From positions 1 to 27,622 of the forward strand of contig DAIEQM010000060.1 of assembly GCA_027347685.1 (NCBI GenBank): a DNA stretch of 27,622 nt, given 5' to 3'. Origin of the DNA: UBA5941 sp021824385. GTDB taxonomy: Bacteria; Patescibacteriota; Microgenomatia; UBA8517. This document shows positions 22,230 to 27,622 of the stretch, piece after piece. The first letter of the stretch is position 1. The number at the start of each line of letters is the position of its first letter. The notes beneath the pieces are model-generated. The model was given only the letters and a program-made list of their open reading frames with translations, was not told the DNA's origin and searched no databases. The translations under genes and the position numbers were made by a program.

Positions 22230-22257
22230 AGCCTCGGCACGCGCCGGGGCTTTTTTT
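22230..22257 (+). terminator. Intrinsic terminator of the PP2C-kinase-vWA operon
   Basis: Stem AGCCTCGGC / GCCGGGGCT (9 bp, one T-G pair), loop ACGC, followed by seven Ts. Confidence 0.9.
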
Positions 22258-22263
22258 GTGGCC

Positions 22264-22299
22264 AAAAAAGGCAATGCCTGAGATACCTCAAACATTGCC
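22264..22299 (-). terminator. Minus-strand terminator-like hairpin
   Basis: Stem GGCAATG / CATTGCC (22270-22276 with 22293-22299) with a 16-base loop and six Ts after it on the minus strand. No minus-strand gene ends here, since the next gene to the right is on the plus strand; it may block antisense transcription into the vWA gene or be left from a former gene. Confidence 0.5.
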
Positions 22300-22330
22300 A
22301 AGAGTATACACTCACGTTTTTCTCTTTCTC

Positions 22331-22359
22331 TTGACCTTTCACTCGAAACTCACTATTCT
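22331..22359 (+). promoter_or_regulatory. Sigma70-type promoter of the DUF4349 gene, leaderless with GTG
   Basis: TTGACC (22331-22336), 17-base spacer, TATTCT (22354-22359), then 6 bases to the GTG at 22366. Confidence 0.65.
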
Positions 22360-22365
22360 CAAAGT

Positions 22366-23280
22366 GTGTTAACTCGACTTATCGAATACATAAAACTTCA
22401 CAAATTTACCGTCCTTTTATTTCTTGTGGTTTTGTATTTTGTACTGAAGCAAGTAACACCACTTCCGGTTGCACGTTTTTCAAGTACAGAGAGTATGGGC
22501 ATTGCAAGTCCTGCAATGCTGAAAGCAGGAGCTGACACATTTGGTGGAATTTCCGCTCCCTCATATATGCCGGTGCAAGAATATGCACCAACTCCTAGTA
22601 TCACCAACCGAATGGTGGTGCAAAACAGTTATCTTTCACTGCTCGTGAATGATGTCGTTTCAATACGTAAACAAATTACTGACTATGCAGTGAGTTTAGG
22701 AGGATATATGGTGACTTCTGAAACTACAAACCCTACTGATGCACCAACCGCAACCGTTACCGTTCGCGTTCCTTCCGGCTCACTTGATGCCACATTGGAG
22801 AAGTTCCGAGGTTTAGGCGTAAAAGTGGTATCTGAAAATTTGGTGGGAACTGATGTTACCGACCAATATGTAGACATTGATGCACGGGTGGCCACTTTGG
22901 AAAAAACGAAAGCAGCAATGGAAAGCATTCTTGAGCGTGCAACACTTATTTCAGATCTCTCAAATATTACCCAGCAAATTATTGGCATCCAGTCCCAAAT
23001 AGATGCCTTGAAGGGTCAACAAAAGTCACTTTCGGAGAATGCAAAATTCGCAAAAGTGACGATCTATATGTCGACCGACGAAATTGCCCTTCCGTATGCG
23101 CCTTCAGAAACATTCCGACCTGCGGTTATCTTTAAGCTTGCGGTAAGAGCGCTGGTTACCACCCTTCGATCGGTAGCAACTGCTGGTATTTGGATAGCTG
23201 TGTATTCGGTAATTTGGGTTCCTGTTTTGATACTTCTATACGTACTTAACAGATATCTTTCGCGCAAACCTCGAGTTTAA
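22366..23280 (+). CDS. DUF4349 domain membrane protein
   Basis: A 304-residue protein: N-terminal membrane helix (about 13-28, FTVLLFLVVLYFVLKQ), a linker, then the DUF4349 region (VVQNSYLSLLVNDVVSIRKQ, GGYMVTSETT, VTVRVPSGSLDATLEKF, ADITDQYVD-like GTDVTDQYVDIDARV). A coiled-coil stretch follows (about 180-235) and a C-terminal membrane helix (AGIWIAVYSVIWVPVLILLYVL). Most of the protein lies outside the cytoplasm between two anchors. DUF4349 has no established function; an envelope role is likely. GTG 22366 is chosen because it follows a TTGACC-N17-TATTCT promoter by 6 bases and no Shine-Dalgarno exists. Confidence 0.87.
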   Translation: MLTRLIEYIKLHKFTVLLFLVVLYFVLKQVTPLPVARFSSTESMGIASPAMLKAGADTFGGISAPSYMPVQEYAPTPSITNRMVVQNSYLSLLVNDVVSIRKQITDYAVSLGGYMVTSETTNPTDAPTATVTVRVPSGSLDATLEKFRGLGVKVVSENLVGTDVTDQYVDIDARVATLEKTKAAMESILERATLISDLSNITQQIIGIQSQIDALKGQQKSLSENAKFAKVTIYMSTDEIALPYAPSETFRPAVIFKLAVRALVTTLRSVATAGIWIAVYSVIWVPVLILLYVLNRYLSRKPRV

Positions 23281-23331
23281 TATTCCCCAGTGATATACTA
23301 TATATAGGTTAGTTTTACCAGGAGGACCTGA

Positions 23332-23724
23332 ATGTTTCAATTGTATGAGGTATTAAAACGATACCGAACGGTTTTGACCGTGCTGCTCGCTGCAGTAGGA
23401 TTTGAAATTTTTGCACAACCACAATATCTTCCACGACTGTTACAAATGGATGCATTGATTTGTGGACAAATGATGGCTCAACTGACTGCAGTGGGTTTCG
23501 TAACGGCAGGATACATCATGTATCGAATTTCACCACCGAGTGAAGTGAGAAAACACGTAATGGAAGCATTTTTTATTTCGTCGGCTGCTTCAATCCCGGT
23601 AATCGGTCTTAACTTACAACATGCCAATTGGCTGCTCGATGTTGTACTTGTGGCTTCGATTTTGATTGCATTCGGATGTGGTATCTGGTTTTTTTATCAG
23701 TCAGATATGACATCCGCAACATAA
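23332..23724 (+). CDS. Small integral membrane protein of unknown function
   Basis: A 130-residue protein with about four hydrophobic segments (TVLTVLLAAVGFEIF, MAQLTAVGFVTAGYIMY, FFISSAASIPVIGL, WLLDVVLVASILIAFGCGIWFF). No family is recognised. It has a strong Shine-Dalgarno (AGGAGG, 6 bases before the ATG). TATACT occurs about 40 bases upstream. It lies 51 bases after the DUF4349 gene and is followed by a terminator. Confidence 0.7.
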   Translation: MFQLYEVLKRYRTVLTVLLAAVGFEIFAQPQYLPRLLQMDALICGQMMAQLTAVGFVTAGYIMYRISPPSEVRKHVMEAFFISSAASIPVIGLNLQHANWLLDVVLVASILIAFGCGIWFFYQSDMTSAT

Positions 23725-23735
23725 TCACCACACGA

Positions 23736-23767
23736 AAAAGGGCGAACTGTACAGACTTCGCCCTTTT
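23736..23767. terminator. Intrinsic terminator between converging genes
   Basis: Perfect 11-bp stem AAAAGGGCGAA / TTCGCCCTTTT with a 10-base loop. The outer pairs give a T-run on both strands, so it can serve the membrane protein gene and the H1-like gene from the other side. Confidence 0.8.
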
Positions 23768-23788
23768 CCATTTAAACCAAAAGAGGAA

Positions 23789-23896
23789 TTACTTTCTCTT
23801 TTTAGCGGTTTTTTTCTTAGCAGCTTTTTTAACGGTCTTTTTCTTCATTACTTTCTTAACTGCTTTTTTGACTGTTTTCTTTTTCTTTGCGGGCAT
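23789..23896 (-). CDS. 35-residue lysine-rich histone H1-like protein
   Basis: A very short gene: ATG 23896 to TAA 23789. The peptide starts MPAKKKKTVKKAVKKVMKKK and continues with TVKKAAKKKTAKKRK, so 19 of 35 residues are Lys. It repeats KK-x-V/A-KK units like the C-terminal tails of H1 histones and bacterial H1-like proteins, which bind and condense DNA by charge. GAGGTGAT 7 bases upstream and a TTGAAA-N17-TACATT promoter support expression. It could also bind RNA or ribosomes, as small basic ribosomal proteins do. No globular domain is present. It may be a nucleoid protein on its own. Confidence 0.75.
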   Translation of the reverse strand: MPAKKKKTVKKAVKKVMKKKTVKKAAKKKTAKKRK

Positions 23897-23922
23897 GGAC
23901 AATCACCTCATTCTTATACTTA

Positions 23923-23951
23923 AATGTAGAGATCTTTTTATACGATTTCAA
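23923..23951 (-). promoter_or_regulatory. Promoter of the H1-like gene
   Basis: Minus strand TTGAAA (23951-23946), 17-base spacer, TACATT (23928-23923), giving a leader of about 20 bases that includes the Shine-Dalgarno. Confidence 0.55.
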
Positions 23952-23979
23952 GTATTTTTTTGATACGTAAAACACATAA

Positions 23980-24003
23980 TTAATGGCTTAATTACGCCAT
24001 TAA
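23980..24003. repeat. Inverted repeat TTAATGGC / GCCATTAA
   Basis: Perfect 8-bp arms separated by 8 bases, located between the H1-like promoter and the plus-strand -10 box at 24022. No T-run follows on either strand, so it looks like a protein-binding site rather than a terminator. Confidence 0.5.
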
Positions 24004-24021
24004 AATAAACGGCTTTTCTGA

Positions 24022-24090
24022 TATACTAGCTCTATGAAAATACTTTTTGTGAAAAGCAAACTCGTGTTTAATCTCGTGTTCTCGGTATAA
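24022..24090 (+). other. TATACT box plus possible 18-residue leader peptide
   Basis: TATACT (24022-24027) is followed after 6 bases by ATG 24034, opening MKILFVKSKLVFNLVFSV and stop TAA 24088-24090. The spacing equals that of the leaderless genes in the window. The peptide is hydrophobic and basic. It lies 100 bases before the glycosylase gene and may be a regulatory leader or chance. Confidence 0.3.
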
Positions 24091-24147
24091 TTACCTCTCT
24101 CGGTTTTTATATTTTTTTTAGTAAATCTCATATGAAAAAAACACGAG
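24061..24147 (+). repeat. Two direct and one inverted copy of CTCGTGTT before the glycosylase gene
   Basis: CTCGTGTT at 24061-24068 and 24073-24080, and its complement AACACGAG at 24140-24147. The third copy can pair with either of the first two, best with the first (9 bp with the adjoining T/A). This allows two exclusive RNA hairpins, or the copies may be operator half-sites. Confidence 0.45.
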
Positions 24148-24187
24148 TAATCACATTTTCCAGAAAGTCAGCCGTTTTAATCAACTT

Positions 24188-24787
24188 ATGAACCACACGA
24201 AACATTTACAAAAAGATAAAAAAATTGCAATTCTGATTGAGCAGTTTGGGGAACTTCCACTTCTTACTCACACAGAAGATTTATTTCTCGATATTGTTGA
24301 AAGCATTGTAAGCCAACAGCTGTCGGTGAAAGCCAGTAATACCATTTGGTCACGGTTCAAATTACTTTTTGGTAAGAAAAAAATCACTCCAAAAAACGTA
24401 CTTGCGATTGATGATGAAAAAATTCGGGCTGCAGGTATTTCGTATTCAAAAATAAAATACATGAAAGGACTGGCCTCAATGATTGAAAAAAATGAGATTG
24501 ATTTGGAAAACGTTAAAACGCTTTCTAATGAAGAAGTTCTTATGGAACTCACCCGGGTAAAAGGGATCGGCCCGTGGACAGCTGAGATGATTTTGATGTT
24601 TAGTTTAGGGCGAGAAGATGTCTTTTCACTCGGTGATATTGGTCTTAGAAACGCAATTGCAAAAATTTATACTGTTGATCGCGACGACGTACAAAGGATC
24701 GAAAAAATTTCAAATAAGTGGAAGCCATACCGAACATATGCTGCAAGATACCTGTGGAAAAGTTTAGATAATATGCCTAAGCCTTAG
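24188..24787 (+). CDS. DNA-3-methyladenine glycosylase (AlkA/HhH-GPD family)
   Basis: A 199-residue HhH-GPD glycosylase. Early helices include VESIVSQQLSVKAS, the helix-hairpin-helix is LTRVKGIGPWTAEMILMF, and the catalytic Asp lies in VFSLGDIGLRNAI. It removes alkylated bases such as 3-methyladenine from DNA, leaving abasic sites. There is no iron-sulfur Cys cluster, so it is not Nth/MutY-like. The ATG at 24188 has no Shine-Dalgarno; TTTAAT ends 6 bases before it, fitting the leaderless pattern, and a 19-codon frame from 24132 overlaps it as TTATGA. The 3' end overlaps the converging methyltransferase gene by 11 bases. Confidence 0.9.
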   Translation: MNHTKHLQKDKKIAILIEQFGELPLLTHTEDLFLDIVESIVSQQLSVKASNTIWSRFKLLFGKKKITPKNVLAIDDEKIRAAGISYSKIKYMKGLASMIEKNEIDLENVKTLSNEEVLMELTRVKGIGPWTAEMILMFSLGREDVFSLGDIGLRNAIAKIYTVDRDDVQRIEKISNKWKPYRTYAARYLWKSLDNMPKP

Positions 24788-25709
24788 CAAACTTTGCCAA
24801 AAAGAACCCTTCAAAGATTGATGTTGGAAGAATACGTACACATTTGGAAATTTCCGGACGATATATTTTCCCATTCCATTCCAAAATACCGGACTCTGTT
24901 GGAACTCCGGGCACTCCTACTGATTGCAGGGTAAGCGAAGTATCTTTTGATAGCATCCATTCAACAACTTCCTCATTTTCTTCAGGGGATAGTGTACAGG
25001 TACTATATACAATAGTTGCACCGCTTTTTGCAGAACTTACCGCACTCCTCAAAATATGCTTTTGGTGCTCACTTAAGACTTTTACTTTTTTAACCGACCA
25101 CTGAGCGAACGACTTGGGGTTTGTCGCAAGAAATCGCCCTTCGAGCGAGCAGGGAACATCCACGAGTACTGAGTCAAACGTGTTAGGGAATCGCTTCCAC
25201 AGCTCCTGAGCTCTAAAGTGGATAGTCTGTGTATTGGTAACCCCCAGTGTTTTGAGGTTTGCGACAAGTTTATAGAGACGCACCTGACTCATGTCATTTG
25301 CAATAATTTGGCCGGAGTTTTGCATGAGTGCAGCCATTTGGGTAGTTTTACTTCCGGGTGCACTACAGGCATCTAGCACAATTTGCCCACTTTTTGGATT
25401 CAGAACCAGAGGAGGAATCATACTTGAAAGTCCTTGAATATACAGTTCCCCATTTTTGTACTCTGTAGTTTCGGTGAGCTCACGTTGCGAGCGATTTTTG
25501 AGAATAAACGCGTCGGGAAGTGGGGAAGGTTCAACTTCAAAGCCGTGAAGTTCGAGTTTTTTTATGAGAGCTGGAGTGGAAATTTTGAGGGTGTTGGTGC
25601 GAAAAGTCGATGGCTTGCGGCTTTCAAAGGTATCCAAAATCTCAGCAGATTTAGTCGGGTAGAGTGTTTGAAGTCGTGAAACAAAATCGGTGGGGAGTGA
25701 ATTAGTCAT
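24777..25709 (-). CDS. RsmB/NSUN-type RNA (cytosine-5) methyltransferase
   Basis: A 310-residue S-adenosylmethionine-dependent enzyme. An N-terminal segment FRTNTLK and a linker YIQGLSSMIPPLVL lead to motif I DACSAPGSKTTQMA, then IIANDMS, motif IV VDVPCSLEGRF with one catalytic-region Cys, and motif VI YSTCTLSPEENEEVVEWML with the second Cys. These two Cys define the NOL1/NOP2/Sun family that forms m5C in rRNA or tRNA. The C-terminus KFAKA is short, so no extra RNA-binding domain is present. Start 25709 is preferred over the in-frame ATG at 25805, which would add a hydrophobic segment atypical of the family; a TATACT box ends 6 bases before 25709. Confidence 0.9.
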   Translation of the reverse strand: MTNSLPTDFVSRLQTLYPTKSAEILDTFESRKPSTFRTNTLKISTPALIKKLELHGFEVEPSPLPDAFILKNRSQRELTETTEYKNGELYIQGLSSMIPPLVLNPKSGQIVLDACSAPGSKTTQMAALMQNSGQIIANDMSQVRLYKLVANLKTLGVTNTQTIHFRAQELWKRFPNTFDSVLVDVPCSLEGRFLATNPKSFAQWSVKKVKVLSEHQKHILRSAVSSAKSGATIVYSTCTLSPEENEEVVEWMLSKDTSLTLQSVGVPGVPTESGILEWNGKIYRPEISKCVRILPTSIFEGFFLAKFAKA

Positions 25710-25713
25710 ACGT

Positions 25714-25727
25714 ATAGTATATACTAT
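25714..25727. promoter_or_regulatory. 14-bp palindrome ATAGTATATACTAT with divergent -10 boxes
   Basis: The palindrome contains TATACT on both strands. On the minus strand it is the -10 of the methyltransferase gene (6 bases before ATG 25709). On the plus strand it could start a transcript towards the GtrA-like gene with a leader of about 110 bases. No strong -35 is seen on either side. Confidence 0.45.
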
Positions 25728-25842
25728 CAGCAAACCTATAATTAATATATAGGCGTTTACAGACAGACTTCCAAGCCACACACGGTTTGGAATTTTTGTC
25801 CTCACGTTGACATTTCTAACTGTTTACCAAAAAGGAGGGGGA

Positions 25843-26418
25843 GTGAAGAAAATCGTTGATTTCGTACGTTCGTTTCGAGATCCAACACGAAGACTAAGGT
25901 TTTTACTGTTTGCAGGAACGTCTGTGGTCACTACTGTTGGCGGGTGGATTATTATCCGCCTTCTAGCCACCTTGGGGTGGAACATCGACATTGCAAATAT
26001 TGTTCAAGCCATTTGGTCAATTGCAGTCGCGTTCTATTTGAACAACCGATTTGCGTGGGGAGACAGAAAATGGATACCACTCATCGTGAAAATGAAACTC
26101 TATGCAATTTCAAAAATTGTAACCGTTTCGTTTAATGCGATTTGTTTTAGAGTGCTCCTCCTTGTGTCTCCATTTGTTATCCTGTGGGTTTTACAACCCC
26201 TTGGAGCACCACTATTGAAATGGTATCTTTCACACGCTGATGAGTACGCGCAGCTTGTTGCCTACTTGGGATCAACTGCAATCATTATGTTTGTGAATTG
26301 GATACTCTACGACCAGACGGTATTCGCAACTCGCTCGTTAAAGGAGTTACAACACACCCATCCGCGGATATATAAGTGGATGATTGCTCGATACATTATC
26401 AACTTTCGAAAGGAGTAA
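25843..26418 (+). CDS. GtrA-like membrane protein
   Basis: A 191-residue polytopic protein with four main hydrophobic segments. The first half, FLLFAGTSVVTTVGGWIIIRLL and IVQAIWSIAVAFYLNNRFAWGDR, matches the GtrA family, whose members help move lipid-linked sugars across the membrane for surface polysaccharide or teichoic acid decoration. The loop between helices 2 and 3 and the segment VNWILYDQTVF near the end also fit. The start is GTG 25843 behind AAAGGAGGGG; the open frame reaches back to a TTG at 25807. A glycosyltransferase gene follows 4 bases later, supporting a role in envelope glycosylation. Confidence 0.82.
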   Translation: MKKIVDFVRSFRDPTRRLRFLLFAGTSVVTTVGGWIIIRLLATLGWNIDIANIVQAIWSIAVAFYLNNRFAWGDRKWIPLIVKMKLYAISKIVTVSFNAICFRVLLLVSPFVILWVLQPLGAPLLKWYLSHADEYAQLVAYLGSTAIIMFVNWILYDQTVFATRSLKELQHTHPRIYKWMIARYIINFRKE

Positions 26419-26422
26419 CTAT

Positions 26423-27622
26423 ATGCAGAGAGAAAAGAAAGTTAGGCATAAGCCTGTTGCTCGTCCTATTCCATATCCAAACCGTCGAACGTGGAAAAAC
26501 CCTCAGTACCCTAATACCTATCGACATATTGAGGATCCGGTACTTCGGTTTACCTATCAACAGGAAGACCAGTCGGGACAGCCCGACTACCTTGAAGAAT
26601 TGTCACATCTCGGGTTTAAACGGCTCCCACGCGTTGCCATGGCTATACCGGCACGCGAATCTGGTACCCATATTCCCGGACTTTTGGAATCACTCTATGG
26701 CATTCAATATCCAAACCTACGGTTTGTGATATGCCTTGAAGAGGGTGACACAACCGCGGACGCAATACATGCGTATTTTGATGAACATTCTGAGCTTGAC
26801 CAAAGTTTACTTACCATTGTGTGGGTAAAGACGATCGCTGACTACTACGGTAGAAACGCAAATCGTTTGAGAAATGCGCTGGCGCGGTTTCTCGCAGGTT
26901 TAGATCCTGAGACTCCGGACATTGAATTCGAACTTGAACACTTTGTTCGGCCTACTGGTATTCCCAATCTTGAAAACAGATTGGTAGATGTTGTGGGATG
27001 GACTGATACCAAAATTCGTCACCCACGCAATCTGGTAGCCAGTGCTGTGTACCATATGCTGACCATGTTTGAGGCAGATACTGAGGTTGACTATTCAACG
27101 TTTACCTCCTGTGTCACCGGTGTTATGAAAGCAATGCCTGAACAGACCGATGCCGCTGCTGTGTATCAAGACAAGGGCGCCTTGAAGCGCGGACAAAACG
27201 CTCCGTGGAATGGCGAATACCTGACATGGAAAACACAATTTTGGCGCCAGAGATGGCCAATTACTGCTGTATGGTTTGAAACCATTTATTTCACTTTTCG
27301 ACGTGGACTGTTTCATCCTAATTTCAGGGATTCGTATGAAGACTACGAGGCAGTTATCGAAGCACTTGAGCGCAGGCTCACCATTGTTGCACTCGGCAAG
27401 CTTATTGTGTATCACAAGCATCGTACAAGCCCAGAAGCCATGTGGAAACAAGACTTGAGGTCGGGCTTTGGCGCGGGGCAAATGGTGTTTGTACATCGTT
27501 CCTCTCCCTTTGCCATCATTCGATTTCTGATTGTTATCTTAATCGCAGGAGGGACACTCTTTGCTGCACTGGGGATGAGTTACTTGTTCCTTTCAGGACA
27601 CTATACACTCTTTGCCTTTTTC
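26423..27622 (+). CDS. Glycosyltransferase, GT2-like (3' truncated by window edge)
   Basis: ATG 26423, behind AAGGAG, opens a frame that stays open for 400 codons to the window end. After a basic Pro-rich N-terminus, RVAMAIPARESGTHIPGLLES followed by YPNLRFVICLEEGDTT is the nucleotide-sugar binding start of a GT-A fold. MLTMFEADTEVDYS is in the position of the usual DxD-type motif, here EADT. RGQNAPWNGEYLTWK and a region with RRLTIVALG lead to a C-terminal membrane helix FLIVILIAGGTLFAALGMSYLFL. The layout resembles membrane GT2 enzymes. The acceptor is unknown; the GtrA-like neighbour suggests an envelope glycan. Confidence 0.75.
   Translation, partial: MQREKKVRHKPVARPIPYPNRRTWKNPQYPNTYRHIEDPVLRFTYQQEDQSGQPDYLEELSHLGFKRLPRVAMAIPARESGTHIPGLLESLYGIQYPNLRFVICLEEGDTTADAIHAYFDEHSELDQSLLTIVWVKTIADYYGRNANRLRNALARFLAGLDPETPDIEFELEHFVRPTGIPNLENRLVDVVGWTDTKIRHPRNLVASAVYHMLTMFEADTEVDYSTFTSCVTGVMKAMPEQTDAAAVYQDKGALKRGQNAPWNGEYLTWKTQFWRQRWPITAVWFETIYFTFRRGLFHPNFRDSYEDYEAVIEALERRLTIVALGKLIVYHKHRTSPEAMWKQDLRSGFGAGQMVFVHRSSPFAIIRFLIVILIAGGTLFAALGMSYLFLSGHYTLFAFF

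Noticed and set aside
10680..22300. Direct repeat TCAAACATTGCCA at 10680-10692 and 22288-22300 as island boundaries
   Set aside because: It brackets the NAD region neatly, but a 13-base match is expected by chance in a window this long, and the right copy is part of a hairpin. No integrase or tRNA is nearby.
25710..25805. N-terminal hydrophobic extension of the RNA methyltransferase from ATG 25805
   Set aside because: The family has no membrane anchor and the extension would run through the TATACT palindrome that fits as promoter of the 25709 start.
1..27622. tRNA, rRNA genes, CRISPR arrays and insertion sequences
   Set aside because: No T-loop-like motifs in suitable context, no regularly spaced repeats and no transposase-like frames were seen on reading both strands.

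Overview
The window reads as chromosome from a small-genome bacterium, probably Candidate Phyla Radiation/Patescibacteria. This is an inference: several short secreted or membrane proteins resemble families common there (a signal peptide plus acidic linker ending in HQFEGVE, a Met/His-rich SHOCT protein, DUF4349, GtrA), genes are tightly packed, and many starts appear leaderless. No rRNA, tRNA or CRISPR array was seen. TGA ends several genes, so the standard code applies. The left part is visibly more AT-rich than about 10.8-22.2 kb.

Region 1 (1-8.7 kb): the 3' part of an ABC exporter operon (ATPase, two ABC-2 permeases, an anchored protein, a PAP2 phosphatase). Facing it are a small secreted protein, a histidine kinase/response regulator pair, and two anchored or secreted proteins, one interrupted by an in-frame TGA inside its membrane segment. 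A PadR-DsrE-DUF302-SHOCT operon follows, suggestive of metal or sulfur stress.

Region 2 (8.8-10.75 kb): an intact phage terminase pair (TerS, TerL) with no other recognisable phage gene, followed by a 38-codon ORF that ends where the next region's promoters begin.

Region 3 (10.7-22.3 kb) is the most interesting part. It holds a Nudix-type regulator (NrtR-like), NadD, PncB and NadE, i.e. the Preiss-Handler route from nicotinate to NAD, plus two unrecognised genes and a four-gene operon: PP2C phosphatase, divergent kinase with zinc ribbon and probable beta-propeller, unknown 453-aa protein, vWA protein. A 15-bp inverted repeat, GTGTW-N5-WACAC, overlaps a predicted -10 box in front of four units: the 230-aa unknown gene, nadD-pncB, nadE and the PP2C operon. 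A degraded copy follows the promoter of the 276-aa unknown gene. The simplest reading is one NAD-responsive regulon joining NAD salvage to a TerY-P-like phosphosignalling module.

Region 4 (22.3-27.6 kb): DUF4349 protein, small membrane protein, a 35-aa lysine-rich histone H1-like peptide, an AlkA-type DNA glycosylase, an RsmB/NSUN-type RNA methyltransferase, a GtrA-like protein and a glycosyltransferase running off the end.
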